Shown here: positions 45,601 to 57,029 of the stretch, in pieces
Numbering within the stretch: the first letter of the stretch is position 1
Layout: the number at the start of each line of letters is the position of its first letter
From: Globodera rostochiensis
Taxonomy: Eukaryota > Nematoda > Chromadorea > Rhabditida > Heteroderidae
DNA length: 64,000 nt
Reading direction: 5' to 3'
Assembly (NCBI GenBank): GCA_018350325.1
Contig: JAEVLN010000002.1
Location: 3,932,295-3,996,294 of the forward strand
Position numbers and translations under genes: made by a program
The notes under the pieces: generated by a model
What the model saw: only the letters and a program-made list of their open reading frames with translations
Databases searched by the model: none
What the model was told of the DNA's origin: nothing

Positions 45601-47766
45601 TGTACAATACATGGAAGCGTTGAGGCTAATATTCGCCGCCAACGGGCACAAGCCGTTCCTTCGGACGGTGCACATTCTTTTTGGTCCAGGTGATCGGATT
45701 TAAATTTTTAGAAAAATTGTTTCAGATTTAATGGATTTTTTGAAAATATTTTCGACTTTTAGATGAGGAAATCGGCGGCTATGACGGAATGGAGAAATTT
45801 ATTCAAACCGACAAATTTCGCGCGATGAATGTTGGCTTTGCATTGGACGAAGGATTGGCCAGCGAAACGGATGAGTACCGCGTGTTTTATGGAGAGAGGG
45901 CCGTGTGGTGTAAGTTTATAAGCTGGAAAGGAAACGGATGAATGAATCAAAATTCCGATCGGAAAAACTGATCAAATCGCTCGTTATACCTCCCCCCCTC
46001 CCTGGCCGGGATTAGCCATACCCAAATGTCGTTATTGAGAAGAACAAATGAAAGATTTAACAATTTTCTAATTGAATTAGCAAATAATTGTGTCAAAAAG
46101 TTGTAAAAACTGGTCAGGTTGCTGATTTAACCCAAAAATCTTTATTATTTGTTTTTTTAGGGTTAAAGATCACATGCCGAGGAGGTGGGCCCAATTTCAA
46201 TTTTTAAAAAACTTTACATTTCAGCTCCCGGACACGGATCTCGATTCATTGAGAACTCAGCTGGACCGAAACTGGTATTTTTGACCGGGCTTTGAAATTT
46301 TCTCCTTATAAATCCCGGCTTACTAATCCCGATCCCGAGTTTTCCTTAAAATCCCGATCCCGAGTTTTCCTTAAAATCCCGATCCTGAGTTTTCCTTAAA
46401 ATCCCGATCCCGAGTTTTCCTTAAAATCCCGATCCCGAGTTTTCCTTAAAATCCCGATCCCGAGTTTTCCTTAAAATCCCGATCCCGAGTTTTCCTTAAA
46501 ATCCCGATCCCGAGTTTTCCTTAAAATCCCGATCCCGAGTTTTCCTTAAAATCCCGATCCCGAGTTTTCCTTAAAATCCCGATCCCGAGTTTTCCTTAAA
46601 ATCCCGATCCCGAGTTTTCCTTAAAATCCCGATCTCGCTCTACTCTAATTAATATATTGTGCCAGCACGCGTTGACTTTCAGCACACAGAATAAATATTA
46701 TAATTTATTTGGGTCCTCAATTTTTTAGATAGACTTTAAAAACGGGTTTCAAAAATTAAACAAATTCTTTATCAGAGAATCTTGTTCGGGCATAGTGCAG
46801 AAATTCGGATCAGTATTCGCAAATGAAAATCCAGGTATTAAAAGCTAATTGGTTACGGTATTAGGCGGCCCAAAATGCGGAGTTTCCGATAAACCCAACT
46901 TAAGACAGTTAATTACCTTTATGACAGTAATTACCTAATGAAGCATACTTTCAATGCTTTTTTAGAGTTCCATTCTGAATAGTTTCAACGAATATCGCGC
47001 GCGTCAACATCGGTTACTCAAAGCGAATTCAAATTTGTTTCTTGGCGATGTGACCAGCGTGAATTTGACGAAAATTGAGGGCGGAGTGCAGCAAAATGTG
47101 ATCCCGAATAAATTTACAGCGTGTAGGAAATCTTCTGGGAAATTTTCGTATAAATTCATAAAATTTGTCAGATTTTGACGTTCGAGTGACGCCAACTGAT
47201 GATTATAAGGTGGACGGATGCCTTTTGAAATAGCTAATTAGTTGTTTTTTAATAAATTATCGCGCTTCGTCAATATTTAATTTTAAAAAAAAAGAAATTG
47301 GAAGCGATGTTTACGGAATGGTGCACAAAAGCGGGTCCGGACGTCGTCTACGAATTCGTGTACAAAAGCATCAGCGACAAAACGACGCCCGTCGACCCGT
47401 CCCAAAATGAATGGTGGCGCGAACTTTCGCAAGTGTTCTCGGAAGAGTTTGTTTATTCTTTTCTTTATTAGGTAAATTGATTATGATTTAATGCAGAAAG
47501 TGCAAAATATCCAAGGAGATCTTCTGCGGCGGCACCGATTCTCGATACCTGCGACAGGCAATTGCGATAAATCCATTATAAATTTAAACTAAATTAAGAT
47601 CAACGAGTCATTTTAGGCCGGAATCCCCGCGATCGGCTTCTCGCCGATGATCAACACGCCGGTGCTGCTGCATGACCATAACGAATTTCTGAACGAACGC
47701 GTCTTTATGGACGGTGTACAATTGTACAGCAAAATTGTGCCGCGATTGGCCAACCTAAGGGCCTAA
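42695..47766 (+). CDS. acy1: Aminoacylase-1 (M20 metallopeptidase) with an N-terminal secretory extension
   Basis: Zinc enzyme that removes acyl groups from N-acyl amino acids. Exons: 42695-42815, 42933-43064, 43135-43295, 43342-43420, 43594-43658, 43741-43845, 43901-43972, 45584-45689, 45763-45909, 46161-46184, 46225-46274, 46966-47122, 47172-47209, 47295-47446, 47497-47557, 47617-47766; 539 residues, all in phase. The core starts at KEPLAVTRFRQYLRINT. Metal and catalytic residues are present: His in YSHSDVVP, Asp in RGAQ|DMKC, Glu-Glu in DEEIGG, acid in ALDEG, His in LLHDHNE. The first about 140 residues are extra: a signal peptide (MRLLIFFYTFCTVSV..) and a Lys-rich linker (KKKEAEVKKEKE). 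They join in phase but could be a separate gene. Introns 5 (after 43658) and 15 (after 47557) start with GC. Between PKL and SSILNSF about four residues of other family members are missing. Introns 7 and 11 carry tandem arrays. Confidence 0.93.
43977..45476. repeat. 1.5-kb minisatellite in an aminoacylase intron
   Basis: About 35 copies of a 41-bp unit (ggcctcaagtccggtctttt and gtggaatcgagattcttgat), interspersed with a longer version carrying gatcgatcgaaatctcgat. The two versions alternate in blocks. The long overlapping frames on both strands (44005-45400) arise from the array. It lies in the intron that splits the metal-binding RGAQ|D motif. Confidence 0.92.
46312..46640. repeat. 24-bp tandem array, about 13 copies, in an aminoacylase intron
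   Basis: Unit aatcccgatcccgagttttc plus ctta, nearly uniform. The tail ctctactctaatt equals one end of the TIR element at 38334-38640, so the array probably grew from a member of that family. Confidence 0.9.
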
Positions 47767-47811
47767 AAATGGACGTGAAGCAGCGAACGAACGATAATTG
47801 AAAATATTTAA

Positions 47812-47817
47812 AATAAA
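47812..47817 (+). terminator. Polyadenylation signal AATAAA of the aminoacylase gene
   Basis: AATAAA lies 46 bases after the stop codon. Confidence 0.6.
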
Positions 47818-48208
47818 TTTATCGAATTCATACAAATTATTTTGGTTACTCTCGGTCGGTGATAAGTGCTAGCATCCGCACAAATAGTTGGCATTGGCAT
47901 TTTTTGTTGTGATAGAATGTGGATTTAGAATTAAACAAAAAGTGTTAAGTACAATTATATTGTTTTCAATACGAAACGCCACATTTTGTTTGTTTGTTTG
48001 TTAACTGAACGTCCGACCGATCATTTTGCCATTTTTCATCGTTCAAAACCAAAATGGCATTTATCTCGTCGAAATTGGCATTTTTGGTCTATTCCCTACG
48101 AAAGAAAATTGTTGCTGGGCCAACAGTCTCGCGGCGCCGGCACCAAATGAAGTCGACCGGAAGTTGGGGTTGACTATAAAAAAACAAAATAAAAATGAGA
48201 ATTAATAA

Positions 48209-48787
48209 TTAACCAAATTCGAAGCCTGCGGATCGCAGTTCTCCACGTCCAAAAAGCATCGGAGAAACAATTGAATTAGCTAACAAATCAAAATTGTTTC
48301 GTTTACCGCGCAAAATTAACTTACTTTTGTATGCGTTTGGGCCAAATCTGCCGACGGCACTGCTAATGCCCGGCGGCCTAAAGCTCGGCACGTCCGGGCC
48401 GAGTCCAAAACTTGGGCCAAAATAGGCTAAATGAATTTAAACGGTAATTAAATTTAGATCATTTTTATAATTTTACTTGCTATTCCCAATGGCACAAGCG
48501 CGCGCCGGCCAGTGAACGTTGCGCCGCCGTTCATTGCCAAGCCCATCGGCGGCGGGTATTCGAAAGCTGAGAGTATAGTATATGTGGTGACTGTAGCAAA
48601 GGGCCGGAATTACATAATTTAAATTTTTGATTGTTTGGCATGACTTATTTCGGCCACCCGCCCGCCAATTACCTCCTCCATTAGGCCAATGGACGTGCTG
48701 TGGCCGAGAAGAACATGGAAATGCGAACGAAATGCGAATTAACAATACGAATGGACAAATTGGCAATAAAATTTGGCAAAGATGCAT
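48209..48787 (-). CDS. Small secreted Pro/Gly-rich protein, all-phase-1 exons
   Basis: Exons (minus): 48673-48787, 48477-48566, 48325-48426, 48209-48279; phase 1 at every junction, 125 residues. Signal peptide MHLCQILLPICPFVLLIRIS then FAF. The mature part has RPQHVHWPNGG, EYPPPMGLAMNGG, YFGPSFGLGPDVPSFRPPG and LFGRGELRSAGFEFG. It is rich in Gly, Pro and aromatic residues, with only one Cys after the signal. No domain recognised. Symmetric exons allow exon gain or loss without frameshift. It could be a cuticle-associated or gland-secreted protein. Confidence 0.68.
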
Positions 48788-49514
48788 TTTAAGCACTTAA
48801 AACGGTTGTTAAGTATTTAAAATTATTTGAATGCTCGAATATTTTTACTGAAATTGTTCAATTAAATTTCTCGGAAAAATGTAAAAACTGTGATTATTAA
48901 AATCTCAAATTTCAAATTGTGAAATTGGGGGCCGGGGTGCCAACCCTGGTACATGCCAAATTAAAGCAACTAATTTATGACTTTTCATTAGGGACCGGTC
49001 CCTACTTTTAACAAAACTTTCCCCACAAAATGCGATGGATGCATTTGCTGGCATTTTATATTCCTCCCACCCATTTTATTCTCTCATTTGTCAGCTGCTG
49101 AAGTAAACGAACGAACTGACCAATTCCGCCGACGCCGCCGCCGCCATTTAGGCAAAAATTTATGTTGCGTGATGGGCAAAATGTTGTGGACAAATTTGGG
49201 GGGGGGAAGCAAAACTGGAATAAATGTAAATGAATAAATGTAAATGGCACATCAAATCACCGGACGGGCGGGAAATGACAAAACGCGTTTGGAGGCAAAG
49301 TCTGGTGTATTTGCTCTTTGGATGCTTTGGAATTTGCAAATTTGGATTCGTTTTAGATTCAGCAAATGCGTCGTTACATAACTTCGGAGGAGGGGGGGGG
49401 GGAGGCGGGGATAGAACAATTTTTATTTTGAGAATTTTCAATTGTGATTTAATTATTTATATTTGAATTTTATAAAAATTGTTCAAACAGACAAATAGGA
49501 CGGATTTGTGATCT
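48788..49514. other. Intergenic region
   Basis: AT-rich with G runs at 49198-49206 and 49390-49405. No gene supported. The 390 bases between the aminoacylase poly(A) signal and 48209 are likewise without a gene. Confidence 0.45.
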
Positions 49515-50265
49515 GAATATGTTCGATCACTTGCACTAACTATTGGGATTAGTTTTGATTGGATTTCAATTCCAGGGAGTGATTATTTTCTATTGTGGTC
49601 CGTATTGGGATAAGGCGAAAATGATGCGTATTGGACATAAACTGCTCGCCCAAATGCCGTACAATTTCCATTTGGCCTACAAAGCGGACTGGCAGACCTT
49701 AGAGGGCACTCGCGCGACCGGTGAAAATAAATAATTTCATTCAATTTTTGTTAAACCGTTTATCTGCCGATTTTGGGTTAAAGTTAGTGACCGACCGGTT
49801 CGGGATCCCGAGTCGAGATTTCTTGTGGTCCGGATTCGAATCCCGGGTCTTTGTTTGTGAATTATTAGCTGAGGTTACGGCTCGGCCCTTTTGAATCTCG
49901 TCGCGTTTGTCCGCCGCTATTAAATATTCTTAACTTTTTAAATACCATGTGAACCTTTTAGGAAACAGAAAAAATCATCTTTACGTCATCAAACCCTCGG
50001 AAGAACAGCGCAAGCCAAAAACTGAGACGAATGAAGATGAGGAAAACACATGAATCCGTTTGGAATCGGAAGAGCGGAGAATTATTACAATTCTCTTAGA
50101 TTAATAATAAATCAAAACCCCCCGATCCATCCAAGTTTTATGAAAAGTGACTCTAAAAATTGAATAGTAATAAAATTCTTCATAAGTATTTTTTTCTTTT
50201 CTTTTACGTGTTGGTAGTCAAGTTACGATTTAATTTGTGCAATTGTTTTTATTCATTGAATAGTC
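49515..50265 (+). pseudogene. Inverted partial copy of the UPF0696 gene (last two exons)
   Basis: This segment repeats 15428-16175 in opposite orientation at high identity, including introns and the 3' flank. It holds only the exons 49576-49720 and 49962-50053, both still open (VIIFYCGPYWDKAKMM... to a stop at 50053). The upstream exons are absent, and an 11-base insertion lies in the former intron. Cys in the 16-kb copy is Arg here. It ends just before the Argonaute relic at 50305. Confidence 0.85.
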
Positions 50266-50304
50266 GAGTTCATTAACACATGCCGATAAATGCCCGCTTT
50301 TCAG

Positions 50305-51110
50305 TTATCTTAACATCGACCGCCGTTATCTGTGCCGCGATGTGCTCAGAACTTTCGAACGAAAGTATAAAGAAATGTTAAAGACGTCAAAAAACCTGCT
50401 CTATTACGACTTGTCGCATACGCTCTTCGCACTGAAAGATCTCCTTTTGTCGAAAGTGAGTTCTCTGGTTTTGGCATTGGGATTCGTTGAATTCAAACCG
50501 GATTTTGATAACTATGGCAGAAATTATAATATTGAAATGTTTTTGTTTCTTCTTTATTAGTAAATGAAACAAAAATCTGATGGACGTAATTGGACCTTTC
50601 GTTGGTGCAGTTTCTGAACATTGCAACTGCGCAGACAGTCTTCAATGATCCTTTTTTTGTTGCTTTTTATATAAACAAATTGGCGTTTTACAGGAATAAT
50701 TGTTTATGCACCAGAGTGCGTCGTCCATTTATCCGGCTAAGTTTGGATTCAACAACAGCGAGTGTCCGTACTTCCCCAGCAACAGTTTCTTCCTCGGCAT
50801 CGGAATGGACAAAAGCGTCCGAATTGTTGAGAGTGAGTCATATGGAAGTTAAATACAAAGTGTCACAACCGGATTTAGCATTTTACATACGTTTTTTAAT
50901 TTTGATTTTTTTTAGGATTTTATAAAGAAGTGCGCAGTCAAGCCGTCGGTGTTCAGAGAGCAGACTGAGAAGCTGAAGTCCGCCCTCGTCCTTGGACGGA
51001 GCGAACATCTGGTACGGGCGGCGATTAGATTCGACGAACGACCGATGGAAGTCGAGTCGCGCATTTGAAGGCGCCGGAAATGAATTTTGGCGACCAATCG
51101 GCGCGATTAA
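50305..51110 (+). pseudogene. WAGO-type Argonaute relic: N and linker pieces without PAZ, MID or PIWI
   Basis: Exon-like 50305-50455 (N domain): RRYLCRDVLRTFERKYKEM and LLYYDLSHTLFALKDLLL. Around 50611-50655: FLNIATAQTVFNDP, then from about 50697: YPAKFGFNNSECPYF and FFLGIGMDKSVRIVE (linker 1). Then 50916-51065: KKCAVKPSVFREQTEKLKSA and ..RPMEVESR, immediately followed in another frame by LKAPEMNFGDQSAR (linker 2). These match the order of nematode WAGO proteins, but the PAZ domain is missing between the last two pieces and nothing after linker 2 resembles MID or PIWI. Visible lesions are an in-frame TAA at the start of the third piece, a phase break, and a one-base loss at about 51064. It is clearly non-functional as a slicer. 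It could still make small RNA, which is inference. Confidence 0.75.
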
Positions 51111-51302
51111 AATATTTATTAAGCATGTTGAAAGTTTGGAAGAAAAATTTGGGCAAAACCGAGCGGCCTTTGGGGACGAAGAAAAATGTGCCGAAGACGA
51201 AGCTAAGTCTCAAACACAAAAGTCGGAAGAAACGTTTTCATTCACAGTGATCACTGTCACAATATGATCGCATCCGACTGATGATCGATCAATGAATCAA
51301 AT

Positions 51303-51690
51303 CTATTCGTGCTGTTGTTGTTGATATTGTTGTTGTTTCTTTTTTAGCAATTTGTATTTCTCGCCCGACCCCAAGTGCATGTGCGCACTGCAGAACCACA
51401 TCGGAATGCGATGGCCGGCCATAAATTGCATATACATCAGACCATCGTCGCGGGAACAGCTGCCCGGCTGCAGGGGACAGTCGCAGATGGCACAGATAAA
51501 GCAGCTTTTGTGCACTGTTTTTAAAAAATGTTTTGAATAAAGGCCGAAATAATTGAGAATTAAATGATATTTTAAATGATCCTAATTTCTTACTCGTAAA
51601 TTTTTCCACTTGGACCTTCTCATCAAAGATTTCGATCCATGTTCGGCAAATTTGGCAAAATTTTTTAGTTGGGCCTGAGCCAAAATTCAT
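51303..51690 (-). CDS. Single LIM-like zinc-finger protein
   Basis: Exons (minus) 51594-51690 and 51303-51514, phase 1 junction, 102 residues. The pattern C-x2-C (FCQIC), 18 residues, H-x2-C-x2-C-x2-C (HKSCFICAIC), then a longer gap and C-x2-H (WFCSAH) fits a LIM domain with an extended second finger. GSCSRDDG after the first finger is shared with a broken paralogue 0.9 kb upstream. The tail is Lys then Gln-rich (KLLKKKQQQYQQQQHE). No signal peptide. Partner unknown; LIM domains bind proteins. Confidence 0.7.
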
Positions 51691-52329
51691 TTTTATCTTA
51701 ATTCAAGAAGTTCATTTAATTTTTAACAGAAATTTATGGGGGTTTTGAGAGATTTAGAATTTTACTATAAATAAATGGTTGATGTTTTTAAAGCTAAATC
51801 TCATACCTAATTTAAAAATTCATTTCTTAAGAATTATTTTTAATGATTATTTTCTCTAACTTTTTATTTAAATGTTTTAGTCGGTTTTAAATGCCTCAAA
51901 ATATTAGTCGAAATTCCAATCAATTTAAAAAACTTATAAATCCTAAAAGATAAATCTAACTTAGGTTAAGAATAGGGGGAAATGTGCATTAGGCCGTAGG
52001 ACGATGGAATTTGTTCATTTTCGATCAAAACATTCATTCACTGATCACTTTGTTCAATCAGCGATCATTTTGACAGCTGTTTCCTCGCTTTAACGCCTCC
52101 GCATAATCCGTTCGTAGGATAACAATCGATTTTAAATAAAATAATATAATTTTTAAAGTTTTTCAAATCCTTTTATGATTTTAAAATAATGTTGTTTTTC
52201 CAATTAATAAAAGAAAGAATTGTTATAAAGATACTCATAGAATGCGACAAATTGGCGTCAAAATTGGATGAAATATATTGGCTTATTATAATTTTATTTA
52301 TTCATTGCAACAATTTGCATATTTTTCCC

Positions 52330-52598
52330 TCAAAAGCATCCCATCGTCGCGGGAGCAGCTGCCCGGCTTCAGCTGACAGTCGCATATTGCGCACACAAAG
52401 CATCTTTTGTGCACTGACGCAAAGTTTATATCAAAATTATTTTCTCTTATTTTTGAATTTAAAAACAAAATTACTTTTTTTTTAAACCTTTTAATTGTTA
52501 CTTGTGTGCTTTTCCACCTGCACTTTCTCATCAAATACATCGATCCAGCTTCAGCAAATGTGGCATAACTTTTTTGTTGGCACAGTGCCGAACTCCAT
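52330..52598 (-). pseudogene. Broken paralogue of the LIM-like gene
   Basis: Exons 52502-52598 and about 52330-52413 align to the gene at 51303-51690 (start MEFGTVPTKKLCHIC, then HKRCFVCAICDCQLKPGSCS). The Arg codon CGA after the first Cys pair is TGA here (52551-52553, minus). The second exon loses similarity after SRDDG, so the second zinc site is gone. Confidence 0.8.
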
Positions 52599-53199
52599 TC
52601 TTTTTTGTCGGAAAAATAAAATTTAAAAAGATTAATATATCAGTTAAGAGAACAAAAAAATGTTTTTTGGATATTTAATGTTCAAAAATACAAAAATTGC
52701 TAAGTTTCCATGTTTATTTATTATTTTATTAATTTACTGATTCAATCTTAAATAAATTAATCCCCTTAAACAAAAAATTGCTTTAAAATAATTCTTTAAT
52801 GATTAATAAAAAAACAATTAGTAAATGCAATTTGTGTTTGATTGGAATGTATGTAAATCGCGGGAACTTTAAGAAATTCACAACAAAGAAAAAAAGAAGA
52901 AAAATTGGTAAAATAAAATGAACCAAATTTTAGAGATATTTTTTTCGGATATAAATCTGAAAAAGATGGAAAAACTCCGGCTATAAATGAGGGAATTTTA
53001 TTTTATCTGTTATATGAAGTGCGAAATGAATGAATACTATTCATAAAACTATTTGATTTTAATGAGTTTCAATTTTTGTTCAGAAGACCGGAGTTCACCC
53101 AATTTTCAAATTCGACTCGAAGAAATTCAACAAAATGTCCCGATCACTTCTCAAAAATGTCCCGATCACTTCTCAAAAATGTCCGATCGTCGTCGTCTT
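52599..53199. other. Intergenic spacer
   Basis: AT-rich; nothing recognised. Confidence 0.4.
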
Positions 53200-53743
53200 C
53201 TATTCGTCCATAATGTAAAGGATCAGTGTGTACTCCATCCCACGCTCCACCGGCAAGTTCACGTCCACTTGCAACGACTTCCGTTCGCCGATCGACGAAT
53301 TTTCGGGATGCATAAACATGGCTTCAGCCTTCAATTTGGTGGACTAAAATATTGAAATATATTTTGAATCAAAATTTTGTATAAATATTATCACTTTGAA
53401 CTCTTTGGCGAACTGTCCCACCGCTTTCTTCTTTAAATTGCAAACTTTGGCAGTTTTTCGGATGCGCAGAATGCCGAAACGTTCAGCCAACGGCTCCGTG
53501 GACCATTGGATGTCGTTGCCGCTCCACAGAAAATCATTTTTGGAACGAAAAATGCGCAAAAATACGGTGACATTTGTCCACTGAAAAAATATAAATATAT
53601 TTTTATTAAAAAATATAATTTTAACATTTGCTTTATTTCTGACGCAACCAAAAAAAGAAAGCGATGACAAAAGCGATTTGCAAAAATTTTACCGCTAATG
53701 CCTTTTTGGGACGGCCACGGACCTTTTTTTCAGTCGAAGTCAT
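53200..53743 (-). CDS. Small protein with an N-terminal AT-hook-like motif
   Basis: Exons (minus) 53693-53743, 53395-53580, 53200-53343, all phase 0, 126 residues. It starts MTSTEKKVRGRPKKALA; RGRPKK is an AT-hook core. The rest is mixed alpha/beta (TVFLRIFRSKNDFLWSGND, ILRIRKTAKVCNLKKKAVG, SLQVDVNLPVERGMEYTLIL) and not recognised. Skipping the first donor gives a hydrophobic run (FLQIAFVIAFFFWL) ending soon after, which I take to be intron. A nuclear DNA-associated role is only a guess from the hook. Confidence 0.55.
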
Positions 53744-55726
53744 TATTAAAATTATCCGAAATCTTAAAATAAATAAATAAATAAATGAACAAAAATGTGT
53801 CCACCAAATAAACCCTTTGGAAAGTTTGATTAAAACATCGATCAATTTCGATTCGATGCAGAGAATCAGGGTTAGACACTGTCACCTAACAGAGTAATGG
53901 CCGAATTTGTTTGAGACATTTTTGTTAATGCCACAAATTTTTTACTTCTCAAAAAATCGTAAAATAAATTATTCTTTACGGCATTTTCAGCCCGCCTTAA
54001 GCATAACCCTCGAGGAATAAAGGATGAAAAAATTGGGAAATTTAAACTATAAGACTGCGAAAAGAATATGGGGGGGGGGGGTATTGGAATGAATTTATTC
54101 TAAAATAAAGTGAGTTGATTGGTCAAAAAGCATTTTCTTTGTTGTGATTTTTGTGTTGGGGGGAGGGGCGGCGGGGGAATTACTGCAAAATGCGAAAAAA
54201 CAGTGCAAAGAACATAGCGTTTATATGTATTAATGCCGGCGAGTTGTTGTGCAATCGATGTTATTTAGAACATCAAAAAGACTCTAGCGCTTTTTAAATA
54301 ATTTTAATTATCTTTACTAAACTATAATTAACGAATTCAAACAAATCATTCAGGGGAGGGTTGCCATCTGCCCTTATTTGTAAGAGATTTGTCCTTAAAT
54401 ATGATTAGTAATTTCTACATAACAATTCACATTTATGCCAAAATAAATATATTCACAAATTTAGAACATTTTAGAAAATTGCTTTTCGTAGAATCGGCGG
54501 GAACGGGATTCCCGCGGGAAAAGTGCGGGATTCCCGTGCCACTATTTGGGGGATCAAAAGTTTTCAAATAAACATTTTTTATATTTCGACAAAAAAAACT
54601 CACTTTTTTTAGAAACTGAAATTTTTTACATAAAAAAAAGTTTTTGAGCTATTATTGAGATTTTACAAATAACTATTTTTGCTTATGAGTCAATTTTGAC
54701 TTTTTTTCTCATCTTTTTAGTTTATTAAATCGAAAATATTCACTAAAAATCGTCAGCTTAGCTATTATTTATTCGATTTAGATCCAATTTATATAAAAAT
54801 GTGCGTTAAGACTTTTTAGTCCCTATAAATCCCTATTTCGGCCTTTTTGAGAATAAATCCCTATTTTGCCATTTTTGCGTTTTTAGTCCCTATTTTGGCA
54901 AGAAAATCTACACCTAAAATCAAAATATTTTCTTTCCAAAAACCCCCTAAAAAAGACCTGACCCAAAAACCTCTGGTCGGGTTTTGGGGTAACCCGGCAA
55001 CCCTGGTAGCAATCGGAGCGAAAATGCATTCAAATTCTCCAATATGATTGGCGTGAAAGACGATCAGAGACTTTTGCTCGACTTTTATTGATACTTAAGT
55101 TTGCTGATTATTCCAAGAATTAATCCGGAAATTGTCCCAGTAAATGATTAATTATTTGCAATAATTTTTCAATTTTATTTATTCTTTGTCTATTTTTATA
55201 TCCATTTGAAAAATTTTACACTCTTAATTTAATTTTTCGTCAATTTAGTCGGGCAGGAAAATAAATTAACAAAATTTGTAAATAATTATTTATTCTCTGT
55301 GAAATTCGATCCATTCTTTTGTTTCACTAGAAAACCGAAAATTGTTACATTTTTCAGAAAGTTACAACATTTACTTACCAAAACATAAAAAAGATAACTT
55401 TGTATTTGTTTTAATAGCTCAAAACTTTATTTTATTTATTTTTTAATAAAATTTCCTTTCTTCCAACTTCCCGTTCCCAAAATTAGGCAAAAACATATAA
55501 AATGTACAGAAAAGAATAGTGATTAAAAAGAATCAGGAAGATATTTAAATTTTTGAAATTAGCGCATTTTTATAACCGTTTGGATTGGTCCGATCACTTA
55601 ACTTTCCAATCTCCTCAATCGCAAATATGTCGGTGTCGTACAGATTAACAAAGCCATTAAGTTGAAAAGTATTTGGCCTATTTTTAGTCGCGAATATCAA
55701 ATAAATAAATTTATGATAAAGTGTCA
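53744..55726. other. Intergenic region with simple repeats
   Basis: Contains a G run (54070-54080), a GC-rich palindromic stretch gcgggaacgggattcccgcg (about 54497-54540) and the words tagtccctatttttg (54770-54905). No gene supported. The minus-strand open frame at 55545-55733 overlaps the first exon of the next gene and lacks support. Confidence 0.45.
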
Positions 55727-56330
55727 ATGGCATACCAAATTAATAACATCGTGTTAATTTGTATTATTTATATTTCTGCAATTTTTGGCATCACAATAAA
55801 TTCCGGTAAGTTTTATCCTTCACTTTGCATGATTTAAAAGAAGTGTTTGTCTTAATTAGAGCACTGAATCAATTAAAATCAAACAATATAAAAAAGGTTA
55901 ATTATTTTTAAGAGTTAAATTGTTGGATGGGCTTCTCAATGGGCGGGCCGCCCTTTGGTGACGACGACGAATTTGGGCCGCTGTTCGACATGAATTGCAG
56001 CGGGGAAAATGTTAATTGCATGAGCACAAATTGCGTTTTGGGTAATTAAACAATTATAAATATGCCAACATTTCCAATTATTGCCAGATGAAAAAACCGG
56101 AATGTCCGCGCGCTTACAGCTGCCGGGACGCAGCGGCGTGGTGCCGTGCCCACAAAATTCATTGCAAGAAAATGTTCAACGGCACAATGTCAAAATGTTT
56201 GGGATGCACTGAAAATCTGTGCAATGCCGAAAATGACACAAAAATCGCTATTCCTGACAAATTGGTGGTCGGCACGGCGGTTGGAGGTCGAAGGAATGGG
56301 ACGGGGCGGGGCGGGGCCATTGAAACTTGA
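55727..56330 (+). CDS. Secreted Ly6/uPAR-like cysteine-rich protein
   Basis: Exons 55727-55805, 55913-56034 (or to 56041) and 56088-56330; 147 residues. Signal peptide MAYQINNIVLICIIYISAIF. The mature part has Cys in the order C, NCSGENVNCMSTNC, PECPRAYSC, WC, HC, KCLGCTENLCN. The closing CxGCTENLCN is typical of the Ly6/three-finger fold. The tail is Gly/Arg-rich with no obvious GPI-anchor helix. The donor of exon 2 is uncertain: the strong site at 56042 (gtaatt) is out of phase with the Cys-rich frame, while TGC|gtttt at 56035 is in phase. Confidence 0.6.
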
Positions 56331-57029
56331 GAGTTTCGAACCGTTCGAATTTGTTTTTTATTCATATTTTTGTTAAATGTGTTTAATGCAAATACATTTT
56401 TCAGTTTTGTTCTTTTTTGGCACGGTGTTTTGCTGTCTTCTAAAGAACAGAAAAACTTGGCAAATTCATTCATTGATCACTTTGCCTTTTTTTGCTTGCT
56501 TTTTGTTTGGACATTTTTGTCTTTATGAATGAAATTGATGAATAAGTCGATTGGATTTCGAGAATCTCGAAAAAAAGTAAAAAATTATTCTCTCTATGTT
56601 CATGTGATTAGTACTCGCAAAATGGCTCAATCGGAAACGGTAGAAAATAATCGAATTAATGACACTTTTTCTCTACGATTACAATACAATAATTATATAA
56701 TTATCAAAAACAGAATTTGCACTAATTACCCATTTTTTAACTTTAATTCTTTCTCCCCCTAAATCATCATCCCCCCCCCTCCACTGCCGTCGCGTCGCCT
56801 TCTTCGTTTGAGCTAATAAATGTGGTTGGTGATTGATGTGATCGAATGGATCAGATCGTTTTTGAGTTGATGACCTGGTTCGGATCAAATGCTTTAAAAC
56901 ACGAAAATGCTTCAAACAAAGTGCAGAAAACAAATGATAAAATTTGAAATCAGTCACAAATAAAAAAATTATTTTCTTTTTCTTGTTAATTACTTTATTG
57001 TTAAGACCTTTTAATATAAATAAATATAA
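56331..57029. other. Intergenic region
   Basis: AT-rich spacer, nothing recognised. Confidence 0.4.

Noticed and set aside
55545..55733. 62-codon minus-strand open frame
   Set aside because: Overlaps the signal-peptide exon of the Ly6-like gene; no homology or splice support.
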